A stretch of DNA of 49,149 nt from CAYQDR01 sp964416315. GTDB taxonomy: Bacteria; Methylomirabilota; Methylomirabilia; Rokubacteriales; DASRDR01. The position numbers and the translations under genes were made by a program. Positions 1 through 8,087 of the stretch are shown in pieces (positions within the stretch are counted from its first letter, which is position 1; each line of letters starts with the position of its first letter). The DNA is taken from positions 1 through 49,149 of the forward strand of contig CAYQDR010000021.1 of NCBI GenBank assembly GCA_964416315.1. Reading direction: 5' to 3'. Under the pieces are notes generated by a model. The model searched no databases, had not been told where the DNA came from, and saw only the letters and a list, made by a program, of their open reading frames with translations.

Positions 1-66
1 GCCGGGAGCCACGGGAACGGACGCGTCGTCTCCGCGTTGCCGAGGTTGCCGCGGGGGGAGTTCGTC

Positions 67-456
67 ATGACCCACACGCGCGACCGGGGCCCGGGCCCGC
101 TCACCTTCGTGGCCACGCCGCGGGCGACGCCGCACATCCGGCACCTCGGCAAGTACGCCGACTCCTGCGTCTCGCCGGAGCAGGCGTTCGTCTTCCGGCG
201 CCCGGAAGGGCAGGTGGTGGGCGTGGCGGACAGCCTGGCGAGCTTCCGCCACACGGTCGCCGGGCTCGACCACGCCGTCCTGGCGCATCACGCCGGCCGG
301 CACGACTTCTCCCGGTGGATGCGGGACGTCTTCTCCGACCAGAAGCTCGCGGCGCTGGTTCGCAAGGTCGAGGCGCGCTGGACTCGGGGGGAGATCGCCG
401 ACCTCCGGGAAGCGCTCGACCGGCTCGTCGCTCTCCGGTACGGGCCCGGGAGCTGA
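67..456 (+). CDS. DUF5752-like protein
   Basis: A 129-residue soluble protein of unknown function. The segment from about residue 30 (SCVSPEQAFVFR) to the DFSRWMRDVF motif resembles the small DUF5752 family, where a short beta-rich start is followed by a helical block that includes HHAGRHDFSRW and a following DVF. The ATG at 67 is chosen over an in-frame TTG at 37 because a GGGGGGAG Shine-Dalgarno sits six bases upstream of it. The gene lies six bases ahead of the P-type ATPase on the same strand, so the two are probably co-transcribed. The family assignment is from memory of the motif pattern; the role is unknown. Confidence 0.6.
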   Translation: MTHTRDRGPGPLTFVATPRATPHIRHLGKYADSCVSPEQAFVFRRPEGQVVGVADSLASFRHTVAGLDHAVLAHHAGRHDFSRWMRDVFSDQKLAALVRKVEARWTRGEIADLREALDRLVALRYGPGS

Positions 457-462
457 CCGACC

Positions 463-3400
463 ATGGCCCCGAGCCCCCCGGGCGCGTTCGCCCTCTCGCC
501 GTTCCTGGCCGGGGACCCGGTCGGTCTCGGGCCGGAGGTCGCGTCGGTGGCGGACGTCGTGGAGCGGCTCGCCCTCGGCGCGCCGGAAGCCTGGGGGCTC
601 CTGTCGCTGGCCCCGGGCGTGGCACTGCTCCACGCGCTCGGCGGGACCGGTCGCCTGCGGTTCCAGTGGGTCGAGCTGCCCCACGCGCCGACCCTCGCAG
701 CGGAAACGCCGCCCGCGGGGGTCGTGGTCGTGCTGTCGGGGCCCGTCGCCGAGGCCGCCGCCGCGCTGCGGCTCGTCGGGCGGCTCCGCGCCTGCTTCGG
801 GGCCCCCGGATTCGCTGACCGGGCGCGAAGCGCCCGGACGCGGGAGGAGCTGGTCGCGACCCTCGCCGCGACCGAGGCTGCGGCGGGCGAGGGTCGGCTC
901 GCCGCGCCGGAGGTCCTCGCCATCCTGCGCTCGACGCCGGCGGGGCTCGCGACCGTCGAGGCGGCGAGCCGTCGGGCGGTGTGCGGGCCCAACCGCCTCG
1001 AGCGCCTCCGCCGCCGGTCGCTGACGGCGCGCTTCCTCGAGCAGTTCCGGAGCTTCTTCGCGATCCTCCTCTGGATCGGCGGCGCCTGCGCCTTCCTCGC
1101 GGGAATGCCGGAGCTCGGCTGGGCCATCTTCGCGGTGATCGTCGTCAACGGCGTGTTCAGCTTCTTCCAGGAGTACCGGGCCGAGCGGGCGGTCGAGGCC
1201 CTCGAGGAGTTGCTCCCCCGGCGGATCGCCGTGCTCCGGCCGAGCGGGGAGCTGCGGGTGCTGACGGCTGATCTCGTTCCCGGCGACGTCGTGCGGCTCG
1301 ACGAGGGCACCCAGGTGCCGGCGGACGGCCAGATCCTCGCGACGGCCGACCTCCGCGTGGACCAGAGCGCGCTCACGGGCGAGTCCCAGCCGGTCGTGAA
1401 GCGCCCGGCCCGGGACGACCAGACGGAGGCCATCCCCCCGCTCGAGCGGCCCGAACGCGTCTTCGCCGGGACCAGCATCATGTCGGGGAGCGGGACCTTC
1501 GTGGTCACCACCACGGGCATGGCGACGGAGATCGGCGCCATTGCCCACCTCACCCAGGCCATCCCCGAGGAGCCGAGCCCGCTGCACCGGGAGATGGTCC
1601 GGGTGACGCGGGTCGTGACGCTCCTGGCCGTCGGCTTCGGCGCGGGCTTCTTCGCCCTCGGGTTCCTGACCGGGACCCTGCGGGTCCAGGAGGCGCTGGT
1701 CTTCGCGCTCGGCGTCATCGTCGCGAACGTGCCCGAGGGCCTCCTGCCGACCCTGACGCTCGCCCTCGCGCTCGGAGTCCAGCGGATGGCGCGCCAGCGG
1801 AGCCTCCTCAAGCGCCTGTCCGCGGTCGAGACGCTGGGCGCCACGACGGTCATCTGCACGGACAAGACCGGGACCCTGACCCAGAACCGCATGGCGGCCC
1901 GCGCCGTGTGGCTGTCGGGGCGGACCGCCGAGGTGGCCGCGGGGGACGGCGCGGCGCCGCCGGACGTGCAGGAGCTGCACCAGGCCGCGATCCTGGCCTC
2001 CCAGGCCTCGCTCGAGCACGGCGATCCGACCGAGGTCGCGCTCGTGGCCGCGGCCGTCCGGGCGGGCGTGGACCCCGAGAAGGCGCGGCGCACCCGTCCA
2101 CTCCTCGCGGCGCACCCGTTCGACTCCTTCCGCAAGCGCATGACGCTGATCCGCGCCGAGGACGGGGGCGCCGTCGCATACGTCAAGGGCGCGCCCAAGG
2201 AGACGCTCGCGCTCTGCGGAGCGGTCCGCTGGGACGGCGACGTGGTCCCGCTCACCGAGGACCGGCGCCGGGCGATCCTCGCCGACCACGACCGGCTCGC
2301 CGCCGAGGGCCTGCGCCTCCTCGCCGTCGCGCGGCGGCCGCTGCCGGCCGGCGCCGGGGACGAAGGGGTGGCCGCGGTCGAGCGCGAGCTCGTGTTGCTG
2401 GGTCTCGTCGCGCTCTGGGATCCGCCGCGGCCGGAGGTCCGGGAGGCGGTGGCGCTCTGCCGACGGGCCGGGATCCGGGTCATCGTCGTCACCGGCGACT
2501 ACGGGCTCACCGCACGGGCCATCGCCCGGGAGATCGGCCTCCCCGTCGAGAAGGTCGTCACCGGCGAGGAGGTCGAGCGGCTCTCGGCGGACGGGCTGCG
2601 GGAGCTGGCGGCCCAGCCCGGCGTGCTCTTCGCACGGACGTCGCCGGCGCACAAGCTCGTGATCGTCGGGGCGCTGCACGCCCTCGGGGAGGTGGTCGCG
2701 GTCACCGGCGACGGCGTCAACGACGCCCCTGCCCTCAGGGGCGCCGACATCGGGGTCGCGATGGGCCAGCGGGGGAGCGACGTGGCGAAAGAGGCGGCGG
2801 TGATGGTGATCACCGACGACAACTTCGCCTCGATCGTGGCCGCGGTGCGGCAGGGCCGCGCGATCTACGCCAACGTCCGGAAGTTCATCACGTACATCTT
2901 CGCCTCGAACGTCCCCGAGCTGGTGCCCTTCCTCGCGTTCGTCTTCCTCGGGGTGCCGCTGCCGCTGACCGTGATGCAGATCCTCGCGGTGGACCTGGGC
3001 ACGGATCTCATCCCCGCGCTGGCTCTCGGCGCCGAGCCGCCGGAGGCCGGGGTCATGGACCGGCCCCCGCGGCCGCGGAGCGAGCGCCTCCTCGGGGCCG
3101 GGCGCCTCGCGCACGCGTACGGGTTCCTCGGCGCGATCGAGGCCGCCCTCGCCCTGGGCGCCTTTTTCTGGGTCTACTGGCTCGCCGGCTGGCGGCCCGG
3201 CCGGCCCATGGCGTCCGCGGGCGACCTCTACCGGCGGGCGACGACCGCGACGCTCGCGGGCATCGTGGCGGCGCAGGTGGGGAACGTCTTCGCCTGCCGG
3301 ACCGAGCGGGAGTCCGTGGTCCGCAGCGGGCTCTTCGCGAACCGGCCCGTGCTGGTCGGCGTGGCCGCCGAGATCGGCATCCTGCAGGCGCTGATCCTGG

Positions 3401-3531
3401 TCCCGCCAATGGCGCACGTCTTCGGGCTCGCGCCGCTCGGGGTCGTGGAGTGGGCGCCGCTCCTCCTCTTCCCCGCCGTCGTGCTCGGCCTCGAGGAAGG
3501 CCGCAAGTGGCTCGGGCGGCGGATCGCCTGA
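463..3531 (+). CDS. P-type cation-transporting ATPase with EIIA-like N-terminus
   Basis: A 1022-residue type II P-type ATPase that should pump a cation across the inner membrane using ATP. The core is complete: TGES at 305-308 (actuator), PEGL at 424-427 in the fourth membrane helix, phosphorylated Asp467 in DKTGTLT, and GDGVND at 749-754, followed by a hydrophobic C-terminal membrane block. The VANVPEGLL wording is closest to Na/K- and H/K-type pumps, but the transported ion cannot be read from sequence. Residues 1-145 are extra. They resemble a PTS EIIA type-2/PtsN domain, with GVALLHA around His57 in place of GVAIPHGR and a final helix like RARSARTREELVATL. The stop overlaps the ATG of a ruined second ATPase. 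Confidence 0.93.
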   Translation: MAPSPPGAFALSPFLAGDPVGLGPEVASVADVVERLALGAPEAWGLLSLAPGVALLHALGGTGRLRFQWVELPHAPTLAAETPPAGVVVVLSGPVAEAAAALRLVGRLRACFGAPGFADRARSARTREELVATLAATEAAAGEGRLAAPEVLAILRSTPAGLATVEAASRRAVCGPNRLERLRRRSLTARFLEQFRSFFAILLWIGGACAFLAGMPELGWAIFAVIVVNGVFSFFQEYRAERAVEALEELLPRRIAVLRPSGELRVLTADLVPGDVVRLDEGTQVPADGQILATADLRVDQSALTGESQPVVKRPARDDQTEAIPPLERPERVFAGTSIMSGSGTFVVTTTGMATEIGAIAHLTQAIPEEPSPLHREMVRVTRVVTLLAVGFGAGFFALGFLTGTLRVQEALVFALGVIVANVPEGLLPTLTLALALGVQRMARQRSLLKRLSAVETLGATTVICTDKTGTLTQNRMAARAVWLSGRTAEVAAGDGAAPPDVQELHQAAILASQASLEHGDPTEVALVAAAVRAGVDPEKARRTRPLLAAHPFDSFRKRMTLIRAEDGGAVAYVKGAPKETLALCGAVRWDGDVVPLTEDRRRAILADHDRLAAEGLRLLAVARRPLPAGAGDEGVAAVERELVLLGLVALWDPPRPEVREAVALCRRAGIRVIVVTGDYGLTARAIAREIGLPVEKVVTGEEVERLSADGLRELAAQPGVLFARTSPAHKLVIVGALHALGEVVAVTGDGVNDAPALRGADIGVAMGQRGSDVAKEAAVMVITDDNFASIVAAVRQGRAIYANVRKFITYIFASNVPELVPFLAFVFLGVPLPLTVMQILAVDLGTDLIPALALGAEPPEAGVMDRPPRPRSERLLGAGRLAHAYGFLGAIEAALALGAFFWVYWLAGWRPGRPMASAGDLYRRATTATLAGIVAAQVGNVFACRTERESVVRSGLFANRPVLVGVAAEIGILQALILVPPMAHVFGLAPLGVVEWAPLLLFPAVVLGLEEGRKWLGRRIA

Positions 3532-3880
3532 TGCGCTCGGCGCGGAGCGTGAGGCCGAGCGACGCCGCGCCGCCCCTGCCCGGGGAGAACGGCGAACCCG
3601 GGGACGGGACGGCCCCCCCGGTCGGGCACCCGTGGCACGCGCTGCCGCCGGAGCGAGTCGCCCGAGGCCGGGGCGCAGGTCCCGGCCGACGCCCGTCTCG
3701 TCCGCGGCGCGGCCCTCCGGGTCGGCGAGGCCGCCCTGACGGGCGAGAGCGCGCCGGTGGACAAGGACGCCCGCGCCCGCGTCCCGGCCGAGGTGCCGAT
3801 CGCCTTCGTCGCGCTGGTGCTGATCCACCCGTTCCAGGCGATGAATTGTCGCTCGGACCGCCTAGGGCTGCTCGCTCCTC
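3531..3880 (+). pseudogene. Remnant of a second P-type ATPase
   Basis: Three separate pieces of a type II P-type ATPase are compressed into about 350 bases. An ATG overlapping the previous stop (TGATG) opens a frame that gives HPWHALPPERVA, the usual N-terminal cation-ATPase motif. At about 3660 the reading frame shifts, and from 3661 the frame reads VPADARLVRGAALRVGEA then ALTGESAPVDKD, the actuator domain. That runs directly into FVALVLIHPFQAMNCRSD, which belongs to the last membrane helices. The phosphorylation, nucleotide-binding and most membrane parts are gone. The simplest reading is a once coupled second pump that lost two internal segments. The end is approximate. Confidence 0.8.
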
Positions 3881-4064
3881 GGCCACGCCCCAAGGACCCG
3901 GGCGAGCCGCCCGCGGGCGGGGCGGCGCCGCCCCAGGCGGGTAGCCCGTACCCCACGGCGGCGGCGCGGCCGGGCCCAACGCCGGGATTTGGCGGGTCTT
4001 CGGGACGTGCCCGGGTGGCACCGCCGTTGCAGTCTCCAGGACGGGGACACGAAGGGAGGAACCC
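3881..4064. other. Intergenic DNA after ATPase remnant
   Basis: GC-rich spacer between the ATPase remnant and the DUF6335-like gene. It contains overlapping GGGCGG/CCGCCC arms near 3905-3940 that could fold into a hairpin, but no T-run follows, so a terminator call is not secure. The sigma-54 promoter at 4016-4031 is the only clear signal. Confidence 0.4.
4016..4031 (+). promoter_or_regulatory. Sigma-54 (-24/-12) promoter
   Basis: TGGCAC, five bases, then TTGCA. The invariant GG and GC doublets are separated by ten bases, as required for RpoN holoenzyme. Transcription would start near 4042, leaving a short leader with a GGGAGG Shine-Dalgarno before the GTG at 4065. No activator-binding site could be recognised upstream. 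Confidence 0.65.
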
Positions 4065-4466
4065 GTGGCTCGAGCGACGAAGCGCAAGACGAGGGCCGCC
4101 CCGAAGCGGCGGCGGCGCCTCGAGATCGTGGAGCTGGCCGAGGCGGCCCCGGGGCGCGCCGACACGAGCCCGGTGCTGACCGGGGGCGACGTGGATGCCG
4201 ACTGGTCGCGGGCCCACATGGCGGGCGACGAGGCGGTGGGCGGCAGCGTCGCCACCCCGGACCAGGACGTGGTGGACGAGCTGGGGCGCGCGCTCGGCGT
4301 CGAGCAGGCCGAGGATGCGGAGGTGCGGACCTCGGAGGAGATCCTCCGCGACCGCGATCGGCTGCGGTGGCGCCTCGAGCGGGAGGCTCCAGGGGACAAC
4401 GCCCCTCGCGCGGCCGGGCGCCCGACGAGGCGGCGGGCACGCGCGGCCGACGGCGGGAAGCGGTAG
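4065..4466 (+). CDS. DUF6335-like protein
   Basis: A 133-residue soluble protein. The centre matches the DUF6335 pattern: LTGGDVDADW, then GDEAVGGSVATPDQDVVDEL, GRALGV, and a charged tail with ILRDRDRLRWRLE. The first 20 residues and the last 25 are rich in Arg and Lys. The family has no established biochemical role that I can state. The GTG start at 4065 is preceded by GGGAGG with a short spacer. It sits behind a sigma-54 promoter and 60 bases ahead of a universal stress protein, which suggests a stress or nitrogen/carbon-responsive setting (inference). Confidence 0.65.
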   Translation: MARATKRKTRAAPKRRRRLEIVELAEAAPGRADTSPVLTGGDVDADWSRAHMAGDEAVGGSVATPDQDVVDELGRALGVEQAEDAEVRTSEEILRDRDRLRWRLEREAPGDNAPRAAGRPTRRRARAADGGKR

Positions 4467-4526
4467 CGGTGGGGGCGCGAGGCGTGAGCGCGTCGCCGAG
4501 GCGATCATGATCCTCGGCATCTACCC

Positions 4527-4958
4527 GTGAAGATCCTGCACCCGACCGATTTCTCGGAGTGCGCCGACCGGGCGGAGGCGGAGACGCTCCGGCTCGCGCA
4601 CCTCGTCGGGGGCGAGGTCGTCCTCCTCCATGTCGCGGTGGAGGCGCCGCTCTACGCGGAAGGCCTCGCGAAGCGGGACACCGTGCGGGCGGTGTTCGAG
4701 GCCCAGGCCAAGTGGGCGGCGGAGACCCTGGAGGCCCGCGCGGCGGCGATCCGGGACCACGGGTTCGCGACCCGGTGGCTCCTCCGGAGCGGCGTCGCGC
4801 ACGTGGAGATCGTGCGGGTCGCGGCGGAGCTCTCCGCCGACCTGATCGTCATGGGCACCCACGGCCGGAGCGGCCTCGACCGGCTGCTCCTGGGCAGCGT
4901 CGCCGACCGGGTGATCCGCGCGGCGCCCTGCCCGGTCCTCACGGTCCGCGCCGGCTGA
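4527..4958 (+). CDS. Universal stress protein (UspA family)
   Basis: A 143-residue single Usp domain. It begins MKILHPTDFSECA and carries the ATP-binding signature G110-x2-G113-x9-G123-S124 near the C-terminus, so it belongs to the ATP-binding subgroup. GTG at 4527 is used as the start because the protein opens directly with the first beta strand of the fold. The stop codon lies inside a perfect 10-base inverted repeat. Its neighbours are ion ATPases and a sigma-54-driven DUF6335-like gene, consistent with a stress-response locus. The exact client or ligand is unknown. Confidence 0.88.
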   Translation: MKILHPTDFSECADRAEAETLRLAHLVGGEVVLLHVAVEAPLYAEGLAKRDTVRAVFEAQAKWAAETLEARAAAIRDHGFATRWLLRSGVAHVEIVRVAAELSADLIVMGTHGRSGLDRLLLGSVADRVIRAAPCPVLTVRAG

Positions 4959-4974
4959 GAACCCCAGCCGGCGC
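4948..4974 (+). terminator. Hairpin over the usp stop codon
   Basis: GCGCCGGCTG and CAGCCGGCGC form a perfect 10-base stem with a 7-base loop, and the UspA stop lies at the top of the left arm. There is no T-run, so it may slow or protect transcripts rather than act as a full intrinsic terminator. It lies between convergent genes. Confidence 0.5.
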
Positions 4975-5025
4975 TCACGCGCCCTAGACCTCTCCGTCAA
5001 CGTCCTTGCTCGGATCGCCCACGGT

Positions 5026-5490
5026 CTAACGCTTCCTTTGGCCGCCCCAGTATTTCTCCGGCCATCCCTCGATGGTGGAAGCAACCAGCTCGATCATGTT
5101 CCCGTCGGGATCTTCGAAGTAGAGGTAGCGGTCGCGATCTTCCTTGTGGGTCAGCGGGCCCTTGACCACCTTGACGCCCTTGGACTGGAGATATTCGGCC
5201 GCCTGATCGATCTCCTCCGGCGTACGGAGGCGAAGGGCGACGTGGTTCATGCCGGCCCGCCTTCGATGGTCCTCGGGGGCGGGATTCGGGACTGTGAAGA
5301 GGGCGATGTCGTGAAACCCTTCGCCGAGACCTCCGACGCCCTCGCGATACTGGCCGAAGTTGAGCCAGGCGACGGCGCCCTCGTAGTGGAAGGCAACCCG
5401 GCAGCCGAGAATCTCCGTGTAAAACCGGAGCGCCCGATCCAGGTCAGTGACGTTCAGATTGACGTGTGCCACGCCGATCGGGTTGATCAT
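5026..5490 (-). CDS. VOC family (glyoxalase/dioxygenase-like) protein
   Basis: A 154-residue protein of the vicinal-oxygen-chelate fold with two beta-alpha-beta-beta-beta modules. The first starts GVAHVNLNVTDLDRALRFY with candidate metal ligand His9; the second has MNHVALRL and ends with DPDGNMIELV, supplying the usual second His and a Glu. The substrate is not predictable from sequence. A GGAGGG Shine-Dalgarno lies four bases before the ATG. The gene has visibly more A and T, and more A/T-ending codons, than its neighbours, which may mark later acquisition. It is convergent with the UspA gene and stands alone. Confidence 0.85.
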   Translation of the reverse strand: MINPIGVAHVNLNVTDLDRALRFYTEILGCRVAFHYEGAVAWLNFGQYREGVGGLGEGFHDIALFTVPNPAPEDHRRRAGMNHVALRLRTPEEIDQAAEYLQSKGVKVVKGPLTHKEDRDRYLYFEDPDGNMIELVASTIEGWPEKYWGGQRKR

Positions 5491-5513
5491 CCAGCCCTCC
5501 GAGAATCAGAAGG

Positions 5514-5542
5514 AATAGAGCACCTCTTCCGGAGGGGGTCAA
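5514..5542 (-). promoter_or_regulatory. Sigma-70-type promoter of the VOC gene
   Basis: On the minus strand TTGACC (5537-5542) is followed after 17 bases by TCTATT (5514-5519). Transcription would begin near 5507, leaving a 17-base leader that contains the Shine-Dalgarno. The -35 is strong and the -10 moderate. Confidence 0.5.
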
Positions 5543-5876
5543 GTCCTTCAGCCTGGGGGGCGACACCGCACCAACGGCCTCGGCGCGATCACACTGACCT
5601 TCGAGCGTAGACAGGGGAACCTCGAGGGAGCGGTTCGCCTCCCCGGCCGCTGAGACGGAGGAAGCTCCCGGGCCGGTTGGCGGTCGCCGACCCGCTCCGC
5701 CCGCGTGGGATGCCGCCGCACGAGCCCTCGCGGCCTGAAGCGGGGACTGTCCCGAATCTCCTCAGGTCGCCGCCGCCGGGGTGGTGCCGCCCCAGGCGGG
5801 GCGGCCGTGTCTCACCTCCCCATTCCCCGGACGGCCGGGAGCCTCGATTCCTCGCGGAGTTGCGGGCCGCGGCCGG
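5543..5876. other. Upstream region of the por cluster
   Basis: About 330 bases without a convincing gene. An open frame runs in phase with porG back to 5677, but it is Arg/Pro/Gly-rich, matches nothing recognisable and lacks a good ribosome site, so it is treated as non-coding. The stretch precedes a sigma-54 promoter and is where an enhancer-binding activator would be expected. I could not identify a specific inverted-repeat operator in it. Confidence 0.4.
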
Positions 5877-5892
5877 CGGCACCACGGTTGCA
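5877..5892 (+). promoter_or_regulatory. Sigma-54 (-24/-12) promoter of the por cluster
   Basis: CGGCAC, five bases, then TTGCA, again with exactly ten bases between the GG and GC doublets. Predicted transcription start is near 5903, giving a leader of about 38 bases that ends in a GAGGAGG ribosome site. Only the first base departs from the TGGCAC consensus. Confidence 0.55.
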
Positions 5893-5940
5893 CGAAACTG
5901 CCCCGGGGGGGGACTCTGCGATGGGGGCGAGGAGGGCGAG

Positions 5941-6864
5941 GTGATCCGGATCCGCTTCCACGGGCGCGGCGGTCAGGGGATGAAGACGGCGAGCCGCGTG
6001 GCCGGCACGGCCGGGACGCTCGCCGGCTTCGTGGCCCAGGACTCGCCGGTGTACGGGGCGGAGCGACGCGGGGCGCCGATGAGCGCCGCCGTGCGCCTCG
6101 CGCGCGGGCCGATCCTCGAGCGCGGCCTCATCCCGGCGCCCGACCTCGTCGTCGTGGCGGACGACACGCTCTTCGACGACCCGACGGTCCAGCCGCTGGC
6201 CGGGTTGCCGTCGGCGGGCGTGCTCGTCGTCGCGACGTCCCATTCCCCCGACGAGGTCGGCCGGCACGTCGGCCACCCGGGACCCGTCCTCGCGCGGGAC
6301 TTCCTCGCCCTGGCCCTCGAGCACGTCGGCAGCGCCGCCGGCGTGTCGGCCGCGCTCGCGGCCGCCGCATGCGCCCTGATCGGGCTCCCGGCGGACGCGG
6401 TGGACCTCGCGCTCCGCGAGGAGCTGGGGACGATCGGCCTCTCGCCGTCGGCGATCGCGGCGAACCTCCGCCTCGCCGGGCTCGCCCGCGCGGGGCTCGA
6501 GCCGATCGACGTCGGCGCCGGGCCACCCGGGCCCCCGCGGCCGGGTGCAGCGGTCGTGGACGTCGCCTACGCGCCGTCCCGGGTCGGGACGCCGAGCGTG
6601 ACCGCGGCGGCGAACACGCCGCTCCGGAAGACCGGCAACTGGCGCGTCTACCGCCCCGTCATCGATCTCGCGCGCTGCACCCGCTGCTGGGTCTGCTTCG
6701 TCCGCTGCCCCGAGGGCGCGATCGAGCTGGATGCGGAGGACTGGCCGCGCGTGGACTACGAGGTCTGCAAGGGGTGCCTGATCTGCGTCGAGGAGTGCCC
6801 GCCCCGCTGCATTGAGCGGATGCGGGAGAGCCGGGCGTGGGCCCCCGCGGAGGTGGCGTCGTGA
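5941..6864 (+). CDS. 2-oxoacid:ferredoxin oxidoreductase, gamma-delta fusion
   Basis: A 307-residue fusion of two subunits of a pyruvate/2-oxoacid:ferredoxin oxidoreductase. Residues 1-185 are the gamma (PorG) domain, opening IRFHGRGGQGMKTASRV. The C-terminal part is a delta ferredoxin domain with two 4Fe-4S sets, Cys246-249-252-256 and Cys276-279-282-286. The enzyme interconverts 2-oxoacids and acyl-CoA plus CO2 using ferredoxin. GTG at 5941 is chosen because GAGGAGG lies immediately upstream and the family motif starts right after it. The stop overlaps the start of the alpha gene. The exact 2-oxoacid is not determined. Confidence 0.85.
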   Translation: MIRIRFHGRGGQGMKTASRVAGTAGTLAGFVAQDSPVYGAERRGAPMSAAVRLARGPILERGLIPAPDLVVVADDTLFDDPTVQPLAGLPSAGVLVVATSHSPDEVGRHVGHPGPVLARDFLALALEHVGSAAGVSAALAAAACALIGLPADAVDLALREELGTIGLSPSAIAANLRLAGLARAGLEPIDVGAGPPGPPRPGAAVVDVAYAPSRVGTPSVTAAANTPLRKTGNWRVYRPVIDLARCTRCWVCFVRCPEGAIELDAEDWPRVDYEVCKGCLICVEECPPRCIERMRESRAWAPAEVAS

Positions 6865-8087
6865 AGCGGATGCTGACCGGCAACGCCGCCGCGGCCTGGG
6901 CCGCGCGCCTGGCCGACGTGGACTACGTGCCGGCGTTCCCCATCACGCCGCAGACCGAGATCATCGAGCAGCTCGCGGCGTGGGCGGCGGCCGGCGAGAT
7001 CCCGGCGCGCTTCGTCACGCTGGACTCGGAGCACTCGATGCTCACGGCCGCGGGGGCGGCCGCCGCGACCGGCGCCCGCGTCTTCACGGCGACGTCGAGC
7101 CAGGGGCTCCTCTACGGGTTCGAGCTGCTCTACACCGTGGCCGGGTGGCGGGTTCCGTTCGTCCTGGTCAACGTCTCGCGGGCGCTCGCGTCCCCCATCA
7201 CCCTCGAGCCCGACCACAACGACGTCCTCGCGGCGCGCGACAGCGGCTTCCTCCAGATCCACGCGGAGACGTGCCAGGAGGTGCTGGACTCGATCCTCAT
7301 CGCCTACCGCGTCGCCGAGGACGCCCGCGTCCTGCTTCCCGTGATCGTCAACCTGGACGGCTTCAGCCTGTCGTTCACGCGGGAGCCCGTCGAGCTGCCG
7401 GCGGCGGACGCGGTCGCGGCCTATCTCGGCGTCTACGCACCGGCCCACGCGTTCGTTCGCGGCGACCGCCCGATGGCGCAGGGGGTGGCGGTCCTCGGGG
7501 GCGCCCCCTACTCGTACTTCCGGTACCAGCTGCAGCTGGCCGCGGAGAACGCGCTCGGCGTCCACGAGGAGGCCGCGGGCGCCTTCGCGGAGGCCTTCGG
7601 GCGCCGCTACGGGCTGATCGAGGGCTACCGGCTGGAGGGCGCGGAGCTGGTCCTGGTCATGTCGAACTCCTTCGCCACCAAGGGGCAGGCCGCCGTGGAC
7701 CGAGCCCGTGCCGCGGGCGTGCGGCTCGGTCTCCTCCGGCTCCGGGTGCTCCGGCCGTTCCCGCGCGCGGCGATCCGCCAGGCGCTCGCCGGCCGGCGCG
7801 CGGTGGCGGTGATCGACCAGAACCTCTCGGTCGGCTTCGGCGGGATCACCGCCGCCGAGATCGCCCACGCGCTCTACGCGGAGCCGGCCCGGCCCCTGCT
7901 CCTCGCCTACGTCGGGGGGCTCGGGGGGAAGGAGATCGGCGACGCGGAGTTCCAGCGCATCGTGGACGACCTGGGCCGCGCCGCGGCGACGGGCGAGGCC
8001 CCGCCGCCCCGGCTCCTCTTCACCGACGCCGACGCCGCGCAGGTGGCGACGCTGCTCCGCATCGCGGGGAAGGAGGTCCCGGCGTGA
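6861..8087 (+). CDS. porA: 2-oxoacid:ferredoxin oxidoreductase, alpha subunit
   Basis: A 408-residue PorA-type subunit. It opens MLTGNAAAAWAARLADVDYV, then FPITPQTEIIEQL, the pyrimidine-binding face of the TPP site, with SEHSMLTAAGAAAATGARVFT behind it. The transketolase C-terminal-like domain follows (VLVMSNSFATKG, and AVIDQNLSVGFGG). GTG at 6861 overlaps the previous stop as GTGA and has GGAGG upstream; an in-frame start at 6837 would sit inside the ferredoxin domain of porG. It needs the beta subunit to complete TPP and Fe-S binding, and that gene is truncated next door. Confidence 0.85.
   Translation: MKRMLTGNAAAAWAARLADVDYVPAFPITPQTEIIEQLAAWAAAGEIPARFVTLDSEHSMLTAAGAAAATGARVFTATSSQGLLYGFELLYTVAGWRVPFVLVNVSRALASPITLEPDHNDVLAARDSGFLQIHAETCQEVLDSILIAYRVAEDARVLLPVIVNLDGFSLSFTREPVELPAADAVAAYLGVYAPAHAFVRGDRPMAQGVAVLGGAPYSYFRYQLQLAAENALGVHEEAAGAFAEAFGRRYGLIEGYRLEGAELVLVMSNSFATKGQAAVDRARAAGVRLGLLRLRVLRPFPRAAIRQALAGRRAVAVIDQNLSVGFGGITAAEIAHALYAEPARPLLLAYVGGLGGKEIGDAEFQRIVDDLGRAAATGEAPPPRLLFTDADAAQVATLLRIAGKEVPA

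Noticed and set aside
288..2492. A 734-residue antisense frame over the P-type ATPase
   Set aside because: Ser/Arg/Ala-rich shadow of the ATPase with no motifs and no ribosome site.
5677..5940. N-terminal extension of the porG frame
   Set aside because: The PorG motif starts directly after a strong ribosome site at 5941; the extension crosses a sigma-54 promoter and is not protein-like.
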